Source of the DNA: Sympetrum striolatum
Lineage: Eukaryota; Arthropoda; Insecta; Odonata; Libellulidae
NCBI GenBank assembly: GCA_947579665.1
Contig: OX388344.1
Span: forward strand, 13,944,346-14,008,345
DNA length: 64,000 bases
Direction: 5' to 3'
This document shows, piece by piece, positions 12,346-27,479 of the stretch; position 1 is the first letter of the stretch; each line of letters begins with the position of its first letter. The notes under the pieces are model-generated. The model was given only the letters and a program-made list of their open reading frames with translations, searched no databases and had not been told where the DNA came from. A program made the position numbers and the translations under genes.

Positions 12346-15300
12346 AACTAAGTACAAATGGATAAGAATGCTATTGCTGTACCTATTTTGTGATTCGTAA
12401 TTGTTATCAAAAGTAAATATAATTAACTTTCATTATTATCTTTCGGCAGCATTTGAATGATTTTCCGAAGCCATGACGATGCGATATAAGGAGAAAGGTG
12501 GTGCTGAAAGATGGTGCTTGGTCGAGGGATGCGAACTCAAATTAACTAAGTACAAATGGATAAGAATGCTATTGCTGTACCTATTTTGTGATTCGTAATT
12601 GTTATCAAAAGTAAATATAATTAACTTTCATTATTATCTTTCGGCAGCATTTGAATGAACTTCCGAAGCTATGACGATGCGATATAAGGAGCAGGGTGGT
12701 GCTGAAAGATGGTGCTTGGTCGAGGGATGCGAACTCAAATTAACTAAGTACAAATGGATAAGAATGCTATTGCTGTACCTATTTTGTGATTCGTAATTGT
12801 TATCAAAAGTAAATATAATTAACTTTCATTATTATCTTTCGGCAGCATTTGAATGAACTTCCGAAGCCATGACGATGCGATATAAGGAGCAGGGTGGTGC
12901 TGAAAGATGGTGCATGGTCGAGGGATGCGAACTCAAATTAACTAAGTGCAAATGGATAAGAATGCTATTGCTGTACTTATTTTGTGATTCGTAATTGTTA
13001 TCAAAAGTAAATATAATTAACTTTCATTATTATCTTTCGGCAGCATTTAGATGAACTTCCAAAGCCATGACGATGCGATATAAGGAGCAGGGTGGTGCTG
13101 AAAGATGGTGCTTGGTCGAGGGATGCGAACTAAATTAACTAAGTACAAATGGATAAGAATGCTATTGCTGTACCTATTTTGTGATTCGTAATTGTTATCA
13201 AAAGTAAATATAATTAACTTTCATTATTATCTTTCGGCAGCATTTGGATGAACTTCCGAAGCCATGACGATGCGATATAAGGAGCAGGGTGGTGCTGAAA
13301 GATGGTGCTTGGTCGAGGGATGCGAACTCAAATTAACTAAGTACAAATGGATAAGAATGCTATTGCTGTACCTATTTTGTGATTCGTAATTGTTATCAAA
13401 AGTAAATATAATTAACTTTCATTATTATCTTTCGGCAGCATTTGGATGAACTTCCGAAGCCATGACGATGCGATATAAGGAGCAGGGTGGTGCTAAAAGA
13501 TGGTGCTTGGTCGAGGGATGCGAACTCAAATTAACTAAGTACAAATGGATAAGAATGCTATTGCTGTACCTATTTTGTGATTCGTAATTGTTATCAAAAG
13601 TAAATATAATTAACTTTCATTATTATCTTTCGGCAGCATTTGGATGAACTTCCGAAGCCATGACGATGCGATATAAGGAGCAGGGTGGTGCTGAAAGATG
13701 GTGCTTGGTCGAGGGATGCGAACTCAAATTAACTAAGTACAAATGGATAAGAATGCTATTGCTGTACCTATTTTGTGATTCGTAATTGTTATCAAAAGTA
13801 AATATAATTAACTTTCATTATTATCTTTCGGCAGCATTTGAATGATCTTCCGAAGCCATGACGATGCGATATTAGGAGCAGGGTGGTGCTGAAAGATGGT
13901 GCTTGGTCGAGGGATGCGAACTCAAATTAACTAAGTACAAATGGATAAGAATGCTATTGCTGTACCTATTTTGTGATTCGTAATTGTTATCAAAAGTAAA
14001 TATAATTAACTTTCATTATTATCTTTCGGCAGCATTTGAATGAACTTCCGAAGCCATGACGATGCGATATAAGGAGCAGGGTGGTGCTGAAAGATGGTGC
14101 TTGGTCGAGGGATGCGAACTCAAATTAACTAAGTACAAATGGATAAGAATGCTATTGCTGTACCTATTTTGTGATTCGTAATTGTTATCAAAAGTAAATA
14201 TAATTAACTTTCATTATTATCTTTCGGCAGCATTTGAATGAACTTCCAAAGCCATGACGATGCGATATAAGGAGCAGGGTGGTGCTGAAAGATGGTGCTT
14301 GGTCGAGGGATGCGAACTCAAATTAACTAAGTACAAATGGATAAGAATGCTATTGCTGTACCTATTTTGTGATTCGTAATTGTTATCAAAAGTAAATATA
14401 ATTAACTTTCATTATTATCTTTCGGCAGCATTTGGATGAACTTCCGAAGCCATGACGATGCGATATAAGAAGCAGGGTGGTGTTGAAAGATGGTGCTTGG
14501 TCGAGGGATGCGAACTCAAATTAACTAAGTACAAATGGATAAGAATGCTATTGCTGTACCTATTTTGTGATTCGTAATTGTTATCAAAAGTAAATATAAT
14601 TAACTTTCATTATTATCTTTCGGCAGCATTTGGATGAACTTCCGAAGCCATGACGATGCGATATAAGGAGCAGGGTGGTGCTGAAAGATGGTGCTTGGTC
14701 GAGGGATGCGAACTCAAATTAACTAAGTACAAATGGATAAGAATGCTATTGCTGTACCTATTTTGTGATTCGTAATTGTTATCAAAAGTAAATATAATTA
14801 ACTTTCATTATTATCTTTCGGCAGCATTTGGATGAACTTCCGAAGCCATGACGATGCGATATAAGGAGCAGGGTGGTGCTGAAAGATGGTGCTTGGTCGA
14901 GGGATGCGAACTCAAATTAACTAAGTACAAATGGATAAGAATGCTATTGCTGTACCTATTTTGTGATTCGTAATTGTTATCAAAAGTAAATATAATTAAC
15001 TTTCATTATTATCTTTCGGCAGCATTTGGATGAACTTCCGAAGCCATGACGATGCGATATAAGGAGCAGGGTGGTGCTGAAAGATGGTGCTTGATCGAGG
15101 GATGCGAACTCAAATTAACTAAGTACAAATGGATAAGAATGCTATTGCTGTACCTATTTTGTGATTCGTAATTGTTATCAAAAGTATATATAAATAACTT
15201 TCATTATTATCTTTCGGCAGCATTTGAATGAACTTCCGAAGCCATGACGATGCGATATAAGGAGCAGGGTGGTGCTGAAAGATGGTGCTTGGTCGAGGGA

Positions 15301-18300
15301 TGCGAACTCAAATTAACTAAGTACAAATGGATAAGAATGCTATTGCTGTACCTATTTTGTGATTCGTAATTGTTATCAAAAGTAAATATAATTAACTTTC
15401 ATTATTATCTTTCGGCAGCATTTGAATGAACTTCCGAAGCCATGACGATGCGATATAAGGAGCAGGGTGGTGCTGAAAGATGGTGCTTGGTCGAGGGATG
15501 CGAACTCAAATTAACTAAGTAAAAATGGATAAGAATGCTATTGCTGTACCTATTTTGTGATTCGTAATTGTTATCAAAAGTAAATATAATTAACTTTCAT
15601 TATTATCTTTCGGCAGCATTTGGATGAACTTCCGAAGCCATGACGATGCGATATAAGGAGCAGGGTGGTGCTGAAAGATGGTGCTTGGTCGAGGGATGCG
15701 AACTCAAATTAACTAAGTACAAATGGATAAGAATGCTATTACTGTACCTATTTTGTGATTCGTAATTGTTATCAAAAGTAAATATAATTAACTTTCATTA
15801 TTATCTTTCGGCAGCATTTGGATGAACTTCCGAAGCCATGACAATGCGATATAAGGAGCTGGGTGGTGCTGAAAGATGGTGCTTGGTGGAGGGATGCGAA
15901 CTCAAATTAACTAAGTACAAATGGATAAGATTGCTATTGCTGTACCTATTTTGTGATTCGTAATTGTTATCAAAAGTAAAAATAATTAACTTTCATTATT
16001 ATCTTTCGGCAGCATTTGGATGAACTTCCGAAGCCATGACGATGCCATATAAGGAGCAGGGTGGTGCTGAAAGATGGTGCTTGGTCGAGGGATGCAAACT
16101 CAATCTAACTAAGTACAAATGGATAAGAATGCTTTTGCTGTACCTATTTTGTGATTCGTAATTGTTATCAAAAGTAAATATAATTAACTTTCATTATTAT
16201 CTTTCGGCAGCATTTGGATGAACTTCCGAAGCCATGACGATGCGATATAAGGAGCAGGGTGGTGCTGAAAGATGGTGCTTGGTCGAGGGATGCGAACTCA
16301 AATTAACTAAGTACAAATGGATAAGAATGCTATTGCTGTACCTATTTTGTGATTCGTAATTGTTATCAAAAGTAAATATAATTAACTTTCATTATTATCT
16401 TTCGGCAGCATTTGGATGAACTTCCGAAGCCATGACGATGCGATATAAGGAGCAGGGTGGTGCTGAAAGATGGTGCTTGGTCGAGGGATGCAAACTCAAA
16501 TTAACTAGGTACAAATGGATAAGAATGCTATTGCTGTACCTATTTTATGATTCGTAATTGTTATCAAAAGTAAATATAATTAACTTTCATTATTATCTTT
16601 CGGCAGCATTTGGATGAACTTCCGAAGCCATGACGATGCGATATAAGGAGCAGGGTGGTGCTGAAAGATGGTGCTTGGTCGAGGGATGCGAACTCAAATT
16701 AACTAAGTACAAATGGATAAGAATGCTATTGCTGTACCTATTTTGTGATTCGTAATTGTTATCAAAAGTAAATATAATTAACTTTCATTATTATCTTTCG
16801 GCAGCATTTGGATGAACTTCCGAAGCCATGACGATGCGATATAAGGAGCAGGGTGGTGCTGAAAGATGGTGCTTGGTCGAGGGATGCGAACTCAAATTAA
16901 CTAAGTACAAATGGATAAGAATGCTATTGCTGTACCTATTTTGTGATTCGTAATTGTTATCAAAAGTAAATATAATTAACTTTCATTATTATCTTTCGGC
17001 AGCATTTGGATGAACTTCCGAAGCCATGACGATGCGATATAAGAAGCAGGGTGGTGTTGAAAGATGGTGCTTGGTCGAGGGATGCGAACTCAAATTAACT
17101 AAGTACAAATGGATAAGAATGCTATTGCTGTACCTATTTTGTGATTCGTAATTGTTATCAAAAGTAAATATAATTAACTTTCATTATTATCTTTCGGCAG
17201 CATTTGGATGAACTTCCGAAGCCATGACGATGCGATATAAGGAGCAGGGTGGTGCTGAAAGATGGTGCTTGGTCGAGGGATGCGAACTCAAATTAACTAA
17301 GTACAAATGGATAAGAATGCTATTGCTGTACCTATTTTGTGATTCGTAATTGTTATCAAAAGTAAATATAATTAACTTTCATTATTATCTTTCGGCAGCA
17401 TTTGGATGAACTTCCGAAGCCATGACGATGCGATATAAGGAGCAGGGTGGTGCTGAAAGATGGTGCTTGGTCGAGGGATGCGAACTCAAATTAACTAAGT
17501 ACAAATGGATAAGAATGCTATTGCTGTACCTATTTTGTGATTCGTAATTGTTATCAAAAGTAAATATAATTAACTTTCATTATTATCTTTCGGCAGCATT
17601 TGGATGAACTTCCGAAGCCATGACGATGCGATATAAGGAGCAGGGTGGTGCTGAAAGATGGTGCTTGATCGAGGGATGCGAACTCAAATTAACTAAGTAC
17701 AAATGGATAAGAATGCTATTGCTGTACCTATTTTGTGATTCGTAATTGTTATCAAAAGTATATATAAATAACTTTCATTATTATCTTTCGGCAGCATTTG
17801 AATGAACTTCCGAAGCCATGACGATGCGATATAAGGAGCAGGGTGGTGCTGAAAGATGGTGCTTGGTCGAGGGATGCGAACTCAAATTAACTAAGTACAA
17901 ATGGATAAGAATGCTATTGCTGTACCTATTTTGTGATTCGTAATTGTTATCAAAAGTAAATATAATTAACTTTCATTATTATCTTTCGGCAGCATTTGAA
18001 TGAACTTCCGAAGCCATGACGATGCGATATAAGGAGCAGGGTGGTGCTGAAAGATGGTGCTTGGTCGAGGGATGCGAACTCAAATTAACTAAGTAAAAAT
18101 GGATAAGAATGCTATTGCTGTACCTATTTTGTGATTCGTAATTGTTATCAAAAGTAAATATAATTAACTTTCATTATTATCTTTCGGCAGCATTTGGATG
18201 AACTTCCGAAGCCATGACGATGCGATATAAGGAGCAGGGTGGTGCTGAAAGATGGTGCTTGGTCGAGGGATGCGAACTCAAATTAACTAAGTACAAATGG

Positions 18301-19401
18301 ATAAGAATGCTATTACTGTACCTATTTTGTGATTCGTAATTGTTATCAAAAGTAAATATAATTAACTTTCATTATTATCTTTCGGCAGCATTTGGATGAA
18401 CTTCCGAAGCCATGACAATGCGATATAAGGAGCTGGGTGGTGCTGAAAGATGGTGCTTGGTGGAGGGATGCGAACTCAAATTAACTAAGTACAAATGGAT
18501 AAGATTGCTATTGCTGTACCTATTTTGTGATTCGTAATTGTTATCAAAAGTAAAAATAATTAACTTTCATTATTATCTTTCGGCAGCATTTGGATGAACT
18601 TCCGAAGCCATGACGATGCCATATAAGGAGCAGGGTGGTGCTGAAAGATGGTGCTTGGTCGAGGGATGCAAACTCAATCTAACTAAGTACAAATGGATAA
18701 GAATGCTTTTGCTGTACCTATTTTGTGATTCGTAATTGTTATCAAAAGTAAATATAATTAACTTTCATTATTATCTTTCGGCAGCATTTGGATGAACTTC
18801 CGAAGCCATGACGATGCGATATAAGGAGCAGGGTGGTGCTGAAAGATGGTGCTTGGTCGAGGGATGCGAACTCAAATTAACTAAGTACAAATGGATAAGA
18901 ATGCTATTGCTGTACCTATTTTGTGATTCGTAATTGTTATCAAAAGTAAATATAATTAACTTTCATTATTATCTTTCGGCAGCATTTGGATGAACTTCCG
19001 AAGCCATGACGATGCGATATAAGGAGCAGGGTGGTGCTGAAAGATGGTGCTTGGTCGAGGGATGCAAACTCAAATTAACTAGGTACAAATGGATAAGAAT
19101 GCTATTGCTGTACCTATTTTATGATTCGTAATTGTTATCAAAAGTAAATATAATTAACTTTCATTATTATCTTTCGGCAGCATTTGGATGAACTTCCGAA
19201 GCCATGACGATGCGATATAAGGAGCAGGGTGGTGCTGAAAGATGGTGCTTGGTCGAGGGATGCGAACTCAAATTAACTAAGTACAAATGGATAAGAATGC
19301 TATTGCTGTACCTATTTTGTGATTCGTAATTGTTATCAAAAGTAAATATAATTAACTTTCATTATTATCTTTCGGCAGCATTTGGATGAACTTCCGAAGC
19401 C
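11484..19401. repeat. Forty consecutive units of the TAATTG (premature stop) subtype
   Basis: From 11484 to 19401 no unit keeps the 61-codon frame, and the units I read carry GATTCGTAATTG rather than GATTCGTCATTG. In the left 6.5 kb of the array the TCATTG form dominates instead, and from 32 kb onward the two forms are mixed. This single C/A site divides the array into domains and shows that homogenisation acted on blocks rather than uniformly. Confidence 0.8.
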
Positions 19402-22170
19402 ATGACGATGCGATATAACGAGCAGGGTGGTGCTGAAAGATGGTGCTTGGTCGAGGGATGCGAACTCAAATTAACTAAGTACAAATGGATAAGAATGCTA
19501 TTGCTGTACCTATTTTGTGATACGTCATTGTTATCAAAAGTAAATATAATTAACTTTCATTATTATCTTTCGGCAGCATTTGGATGAACTTCCGAAGCCA
19601 TGACGATGCGATATAAGGAGCAGGGTGGTGCTGAAAGATGGTGCTTGGTCGAGGGATGCGAACTCAAATTAACTAAGTACAAATGGATAAGAATGCTATT
19701 GCTGTACCTATTTTGTGATTCGTAATTGTTATCAAAAGTAAATATAATTAACTTTCATTATTATCTTTCGGCAGCATTTATATGAACTTCCGAAGCCATG
19801 ACGATGCGATATAAGGAGCAGGGTGGTGCTGAAAGATGGTGCTTGGTCGAGGGATGCGAACTCAAATTAACTAAGTACAAATGGATAAGAATGCTATTGC
19901 TGTACCTATTTTGTGATTCGTAATTGTTATCAAAAGTAAATATAATTAACTTTCATTATTATCTTTCGGCAGCATTTGGATGAACTTCCGAAGCCATGAC
20001 GATGCGATATAAGGAGCAGGGTGGTGCTGAAAGATGGTGCTTGATCGAGGGATGCGAACTCAAATTAACTAAGTACAAATGGATAAGAATGCTATTGCTG
20101 TACCTATTTTGTGATTCGTAATTGTTATCAAAAGTATATATAAATAACTTTCATTATTATCTTTCGGCAGCATTTGAATGAACTTCCGAAGCCATGACGA
20201 TGCGATATAAGGAGCAGGGTGGTGCTGAAAGATGGTGCTTGGTCGAGGGATGCGAACTCAAATTAACTAAGTACAAATGGATAAGAATGCTATTGCTGTA
20301 CCTATTTTGTGATTCGTAATTGTTATCAAAAGTAAATATAATTAACTTTCATTATTATCTTTCGGCAGCATTTGAATGAACTTCCGAAGCCATGACGATG
20401 CGATATAAGGAGCAGGGTGGTGCTGAAAGATGGTGCTTGGTCGAGGGATGCGAACTCAAATTAACTAAGTAAAAATGGATAAGAATGCTATTGCTGTACC
20501 TATTTTGTGATTCGTAATTGTTATCAAAAGTAAATATAATTAACTTTCATTATTATCTTTCGGCAGCATTTGGATGAACTTCCGAAGCCATGACGATGCG
20601 ATATAAGGAGCAGGGTGGTGCTGAAAGATGGTGCTTGGTCGAGGGATGCGAACTCAAATTAACTAAGTACAAATGGATAAGAATGCTATTACTGTACCTA
20701 TTTTGTGATTCGTAATTGTTATCAAAAGTAAATATAATTAACTTTCATTATTATCTTTCGGCAGCATTTGGATGAACTTCCGAAGCCATGACAATGCGAT
20801 ATAAGGAGCTGGGTGGTGCTGAAAGATGGTGCTTGGTGGAGGGATGCGAACTCAAATTAACTAAGTACAAATGGATAAGATTGCTATTGCTGTACCTATT
20901 TTGTGATTCGTAATTGTTATCAAAAGTAAAAATAATTAACTTTCATTATTATCTTTCGGCAGCATTTGGATGAACTTCCGAAGCCATGACGATGCCATAT
21001 AAGGAGCAGGGTGGTGCTGAAAGATGGTGCTTGGTCGAGGGATGCAAACTCAATCTAACTAAGTACAAATGGATAAGAATGCTTTTGCTGTACCTATTTT
21101 GTGATTCGTAATTGTTATCAAAAGTAAATATAATTAACTTTCATTATTATCTTTCGGCAGCATTTGGATGAACTTCCGAAGCCATGACGATGCGATATAA
21201 GGAGCAGGGTGGTGCTGAAAGATGGTGCTTGGTCGAGGGATGCGAACTCAAATTAACTAAGTACAAATGGATAAGAATGCTATTGCTGTACCTATTTTGT
21301 GATTCGTAATTGTTATCAAAAGTAAATATAATTAACTTTCATTATTATCTTTCGGCAGCATTTGGATGAACTTCCGAAGCCATGACGATGCGATATAAGG
21401 AGCAGGGTGGTGCTGAAAGATGGTGCTTGGTCGAGGGATGCAAACTCAAATTAACTAGGTACAAATGGATAAGAATGCTATTGCTGTACCTATTTTATGA
21501 TTCGTAATTGTTATCAAAAGTAAATATAATTAACTTTCATTATTATCTTTCGGCAGCATTTGGATGAACTTCCGAAGCCATGACGATGCGATATAAGGAG
21601 CAGGGTGGTGCTGAAAGATGGTGCTTGGTCGAGGGATGCGAACTCAAATTAACTAAGTACAAATGGATAAGAATGCTATTGCTGTACCTATTTTGTGATT
21701 CGTAATTGTTATCAAAAGTAAATATAATTAACTTTCATTATTATCTTTCGGCAGCATTTGGATGAACTTCCGAAGCCATGACGATGCGATATAACGAGCA
21801 GGGTGGTGCTGAAAGATGGTGCTTGGTCGAGGGATGCGAACTCAAATTAACTAAGTACAAATGGATAAGAATGCTATTGCTGTACCTATTTTGTGATACG
21901 TCATTGTTATCAAAAGTAAATATAATTAACTTTCATTATTATCTTTCGGCAGCATTTGGATGAACTTCCGAAGCCATGACGATGCGATATAAGGAGCAGG
22001 GTGGTGCTGAAAGATGGTGCTTGGTCGAGGGATGCGAACTCAAATTAACTAAGTACAAATGGATAAGAATGCTATTGCTGTACCTATTTTGTGATTCGTA
22101 ATTGTTATCAAAAGTAAATATAATTAACTTTCATTATTATCTTTCGGCAGCATTTATATGAACTTCCGAA
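14250..22170. repeat. Three related 12-13-unit higher-order blocks
   Basis: A set of private variants occurs three times in the same order: GCTTGATCGAGG at about 15088, 17662 and 20038; AAAGTATATATAAATAAC at 15181, 17755 and 20131; CTAAGTAAAAATGG near 15516, 18090 and 20466; GGAGCTGGG with TTGGTGGAGGG; GATGCCATAT with CTCAATCTAAC; and CTAGGTAC with TTTTATGATTCG. The first two copies are 2,574 bp (13 units) apart, the second and third 2,376 bp (12 units). The first pair also share AGAAGCAGG with GTGTTGAAAG at 14468 and 17042. The second pair share ATAACGAGCAG with GATACGTCATTG (units at 19402 and 21778) and CATTTATATG at 19775 and 22151. Boundaries fall near 14.25-14.45, 16.83, 19.4 and 19.9 kb. 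Confidence 0.88.
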
Positions 22171-23789
22171 GCCATGACGATGCGATATAAGGAGCAGGGT
22201 GGTGCTGAAAGATGGTGCTTGGTCGAGGGATGCGAACTCAAATTAACTAAGTACAAATGGATAAGAATGCTATTGCTGTACCTATTTTGTGATTCGTCAT
22301 TGTTATCAAAAGTAAATATAATTAACTTTCATTATTATCTTTCGGCAGCATTAGGATGAACTTCCGAAGCCATGACGATGCGATATAAGGAGCAGGGTGG
22401 TGCTGAAAGATGGTGCTTGGTCGAGGGATGCGAACTCAAATTAACTAAGTACAAATGGATAAGAATGCTTTTGCTGTACCTATTTTGTGATTCGTAATTG
22501 TTATCAAAAGTAAATATAATTAACTTTCATTATTATCTTTCGGCAGCATTTGGATGAACTTCCGAAGCCATGACGATGCGATATAAGGAGCAGGGTGGTG
22601 CTGGTAGATGGTGCTTGGTCGAGGGATGCGAACTCAAATTAACTAAGTACAAATGGATAAGAATGCTATTGCTGTACCTATTTTGTGATTCGTCCCTGTT
22701 ATCAAAAGTAAATATAATTAACTTTCATTATTATCTTTCGGCAGCATTTGGATGAACTTCCGAAGCCATGACGATGCGATATAAGGAGCAGGGTGGTGCT
22801 GAAAGATGGTGCTTGGTCGAGGGATGCGAACTCAAATTAACTAAGTACAAATGGATAAGAATGCTATTGCTGTACCTATTTTGTGATTCGTAATTGTTAT
22901 CAAAAGTAAATATAATTAACTTTCATTATTATCTTTCGGCAGCATTTGGATGAACTTCCGAAGCCATGACGATGCGATATAAGGAGCAGGGTGGTGCTGA
23001 AAGATGGTGCTTGGTCGAGGGATGCGAACTCAAATTAACTAAGTACAAATGGATAAGAATGCTATTGCTTTACCTATTTTGTGATTCGTAATTGTTATCA
23101 AAAGTAAATATAATTAACTTTCATAATTATCTTTCGGCAGCATTTGGATGAACTTCCGAAGCCATGACGATGCGATATAAGGAGCAGGGTGGTGCTGAAA
23201 GATGGTGCTTGGTCGAGGGATGCGAACTCAAATTAACTAAGTACAAATGGATAAGAATGCTATTGCTGTACCTATTTTGTGATTCGTAATTGTTATCAAA
23301 AGTAAATATAATTAACTTTCATTATTATCTTTCGGCAGCATTTGGATGAACTTCCGAAGCCATGACGATTAGATATAAGGAGCAGGGTGGTGCTGAAAGA
23401 TGGTGCTTGGTCGAGGGATGCGAACTCAAATTAACTAAGTACAAATGGATAAGAATGCTGTTGCTGTACCTATTTTGTGATTCGTAATTGTTATCAAAAG
23501 TAAATATAATTAACTTTCATTATTATCTTTCGGCAGCATTTGGATGAACTTCCGAAGCCATGACGATGCGATATAAGGAGCAGGGTGGTGCTGAAAGATG
23601 GTGCTTGGTCGAGGGATGCGAACTCAAATTAACTAAGTACAAATGGATAAGAATGCTATTGCTGTACCTATTTTGTGATTCGTAATTGTTATCAAAAGTA
23701 AATATAATTAACTTTCATTATTATCTTTCGGCAGCATTTGGATGAACTTCCGAAGCCATGACGATGCGATATAAGGAGCAGGGTGGTGC

Positions 23790-24420
23790 TGAAAGATGGT
23801 GCTTGTTCGAGGGATGCGAACTCAAATTAACTAAGTACAAATGGATAAGAATGCTATTGCTGTACCTATTTTGTGATTCGTAATTGTTATCCAAAGTAAA
23901 TATAATTAACTTTCATTATTATCTTTCGGCAGCATTTGGATGAACTTCCGAAGCCATGACGATGCGATATAAGGAGCAGGGTGGTGCTGAAAGATGGTGC
24001 TTGTTCGAGGGATGTGAACTCAAATTAACTAAGTACAAATGGATAAGAATGCTATTGCTGTACCTATTTTGTGATTCGTAATTGTTATCAAAAGTAAATA
24101 TAATTAACTTTCATTATTATCTTTCGGCAGCATTTGGATGAACTTCCGAAGCCATGACGATGCGATATAAGGAGCAGGGTGGTGCTGAAAGATGGTGCTT
24201 GTTCGAGGGATGCGAACTCAAATTAACTAAGTATAAATGGATAAGAATGCTATTGCTGTACCTATTTTGTGATTCGTAATTGTTATCAAAAGTAAATATA
24301 ATTAACTTTCATTATTATCTTTCGGCAGCATTTGGATGAACTTCCGAAGCCATGACGATGCGATATAAGGAGCAGGGTGGTGCTGAAAGATGGTGCTTGT
24401 TCGAGGGATGTGAACTCAAA
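23790..24420. repeat. Run of four units with the CTTGTTCGAG variant
   Basis: Four adjacent units carry CTTGTTCGAG, two of them also GGGATGTGAAC and one TAAGTATAAATGG, alternating with the plain form. The first also has TTATCCAAAG. The same ordered series appears 10,093 bp downstream (33.9-34.5 kb), and all but its first member again 4,947 bp further on (39.0-39.5 kb), making it a clear marker for the large duplications. Confidence 0.8.
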
Positions 24421-25269
24421 TTAACTAAGTACAAATGGATAAGAATGCTATTGCTGTACCTATTTTGTGATTCGTAATTGTTATCAAAAGTAAATATAAT
24501 TAACTTTCATTATTATCTTTCGGCAGCATTTGGATGAACTTCCGAAGCCATGACGATGCGATATAAGGAGCAGGGTGGTGCTGAAAGATGGTGCTTGGTC
24601 GAGGGATGCGAACTCAAATTAACTAAGTACAAATGGATAAGAATGCTATTACTGTACCTATTTTGTGATTCGTAATTGTTATCAAAAGTAAATATAATTA
24701 ACTTTCATTATTATCTTTCGGCAGCATTTGGATGAACTTCCGAAGCCATGACGATGCGATATAAGGAGCAGGGTGGTGCTGAGAGATGGTGCTTGGTCGA
24801 GGGATGCGAACTCAAATTAACTAAGTACAAATGGATAAGAATGCTATTGCTGTACCTATTTTGTGATTCGTCATTGTTATCAAAAGTAAATATAATTAAC
24901 TTTCATTATTATCTTTCGGCAGCATTTGGATGAACTTCCGAAGCCTTGACGATGCGATATAAGGAGCAGGGTGGTGCTGAAAGATGGTGCTTGGTCGAGG
25001 GATGCGAACTCAAATTAACTAAGTACAAATGGATAAGAATGCTATTGCTGTACCTATTTTGTGATTCGTCATTGTTATCAAAAGTAAATATAATTAACTT
25101 TCATTATTATCTTTCGGCAGCATTTGGATGAACTTCCGAAACCATGACGATGCGATATAAGGAGCAGGGTGGTGCTGAGAGATGGTGCTTGGTCGAGGGA
25201 TGCGAACTCAAATTAACTAAGTACAAATGGATAAGAATGCTATTGCTGTACCTATTTTGTGATTCGTCA

Positions 25270-25810
25270 TTGTTATCAAAAGTAAATATAATTACCTTTC
25301 ATTATTACCTTTGTTAGCATTTGGATGAACTTCCGAAGCCATGACAATGCGATATAAGGAGCAGGGTGGTGCTGAAAGATGGTGCTTGGTCGAGTGATGC
25401 GAATTCAAATTAACTAAGTATAAATGGATAAGAATGCTATTGCTGTACCTATTTTGTGATTCGTCATTGTTATCAAAAGTAAATATAATTAACTTTCATT
25501 ATTATCTTTCGGCAGCATTTGGATGAACTTCCGAAACCATGACGATGCGATATAAGGAGCAGGGTGGTGCTGAGAGATGGTGCTTGGTCGAGGGATGCGA
25601 ACTCAAATTAACTAAGTACAAATGGATAAGAATGCTATTGCTGTACCTATTTTGTGATTCGTCATTGTTATCAGAAGTAAATATAATTACCTTTCATTAT
25701 TACCTTTGTTAGCATTTGGATGAACTTCCGAAGCCATGACAATGCGATATAAGGAGCAGGGTGGTGCTGAAAGATGGTGCTTGGTCGAGTGATGCGAATT
25801 CAAATTAACT
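25270..25810. repeat. Divergent GTTAGC subtype units, first cluster
   Basis: At about 25313 and 25708 the usual CTTTCGGCAGC is CTTTGTTAGC, with neighbouring ATTACC and ATTACC changes, giving 197-bp units. The next unit in each case carries GACAATG and GAGTGATGCGAATTC, which makes an EcoRI recognition sequence absent from ordinary units. The left arm of the TTCGG/CCGAA dyad is destroyed. Several clustered changes in 30 bases suggest that a diverged unit was imported by conversion or exchange rather than a run of single mutations. Confidence 0.85.
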
Positions 25811-27479
25811 AAGTACAAATGGATAAGAATGCTATTGCTGTACCTATTTTGTGATTCGTAATTGTTATCAAAAGTAAATATAATTAACTTTCATTATTAT
25901 CTTTCGGCAGCATTTGGATGAACTTCCGAAGCCATGACGATGCGATATAAGGAGCAGGGTGGTGCTGAAAGATGGTGCTTGTTCGAGGGATGTGAACTCA
26001 AATTAACTAAGTACAAATGGATAAGAATGCTATTGCTGTACCTATTTTGTGATTCGTAATTGTTATCAAAAGTAAATATAATTAACTTTCATTATTATCT
26101 TTCGGCAGCATTTGGATGAACTTCCGAAGCCATGACGATGCGATATAAGGAGCAGGGTGGTGCTGAAAGATGGTGCTTGGTCGAGGGATGCGAACTAAAT
26201 TTAACTAAGTACAAATGGATAAGAATGCTATTACTGTACCTATTTTGTGATTCGTAATTGTTATCAAAAGTAAATATAATTAACTTTCATTATTATCTTT
26301 CGGCAGCATTTGGATGAACTTCCGAAGCCATGACGATGCGATATAAGGAGCAGGGTGGTGCTGAGAGATGGTGCTTGGTCGAGGGATGCGAACTCAAATT
26401 AACTAAGTACAAATGGATAAGAATGCTATTGCTGTACCTATTTTGTGATTCGTCATTGTTATCAAAAGTAAATATAATTAACTTTCATTATTATCTTTCG
26501 GCAGCATTTGGATGAACTTCCGAAGCCATGACGATGCGATATAAGGAGCAGGGTGGTGCTGAAAGATGGTGCTTGGTCGAGGGATGCGAACTCAAATTAA
26601 CTAAGTACAAATGGATAAGAATGCTATTGCTGTACCTATTTTGTGATTCGTCATTGTTATCAAAAGTAAATATAATTAACTTTCATTATTATCTTTCGGC
26701 AGCATTTGGATGAACTTCCGAAACCATGACGATGCGATATAAGGAGCAGGGTGGTGCTGAGAGATGGTGCTTGGTCGAGGGATGCGAACTCAAATTAACT
26801 AAGTACAAATGGATAAGAATGCTATTGCTGTACCTATTTTGTGATTCGTCATTCTTATCAAAAGTAAATATAATTAACTTTCATTATAATCTTTCGGCAG
26901 CATTTGGATGAACTTCCGAAGCCATGACGATGCGATATAAGGAGCAGGGTGGTGCTGAAAGATGGTGCTTGGTCGAGGGATGCGAACTCAAATTAACTAA
27001 GTACAAATGGATAAGAATGCTATTGCTGTACCTATTTTGTGATTCGTAATTGTTATCAAAAGTAAATAAAATTAACTTTCATTATTATCTTTCGGCAGCA
27101 TTTGGATGAACTTCCGAAGCCATGACGATGCGATATAAGGAGCAGGGTGGTGCTGAAAGATGGTGCTTGGTCGAGGGATGCGAACTCAAATTAACTAAGT
27201 ACAAATGGATAAGAATGCTATTGCTGTACCTATTTTGTGATTCGTAATTGGTATCAAAAGTAAATATAATTAACTTTCATTATTATCTTTCGGCAGCATT
27301 TGGATGAACTTCCAAAGCCATGACGATGCGATATAAGGAGCAGGGTGGTGCTGAAAGATGGTGCTTGATCGAGGGATGCGAACTCAAATTAACTAAGTAC
27401 AAATGGATAAGAATGCTATTCTGTACCTATTTTGTGATTCGTAATTGTTATCAAAAGTAAATATAATTAACTTTCATTA

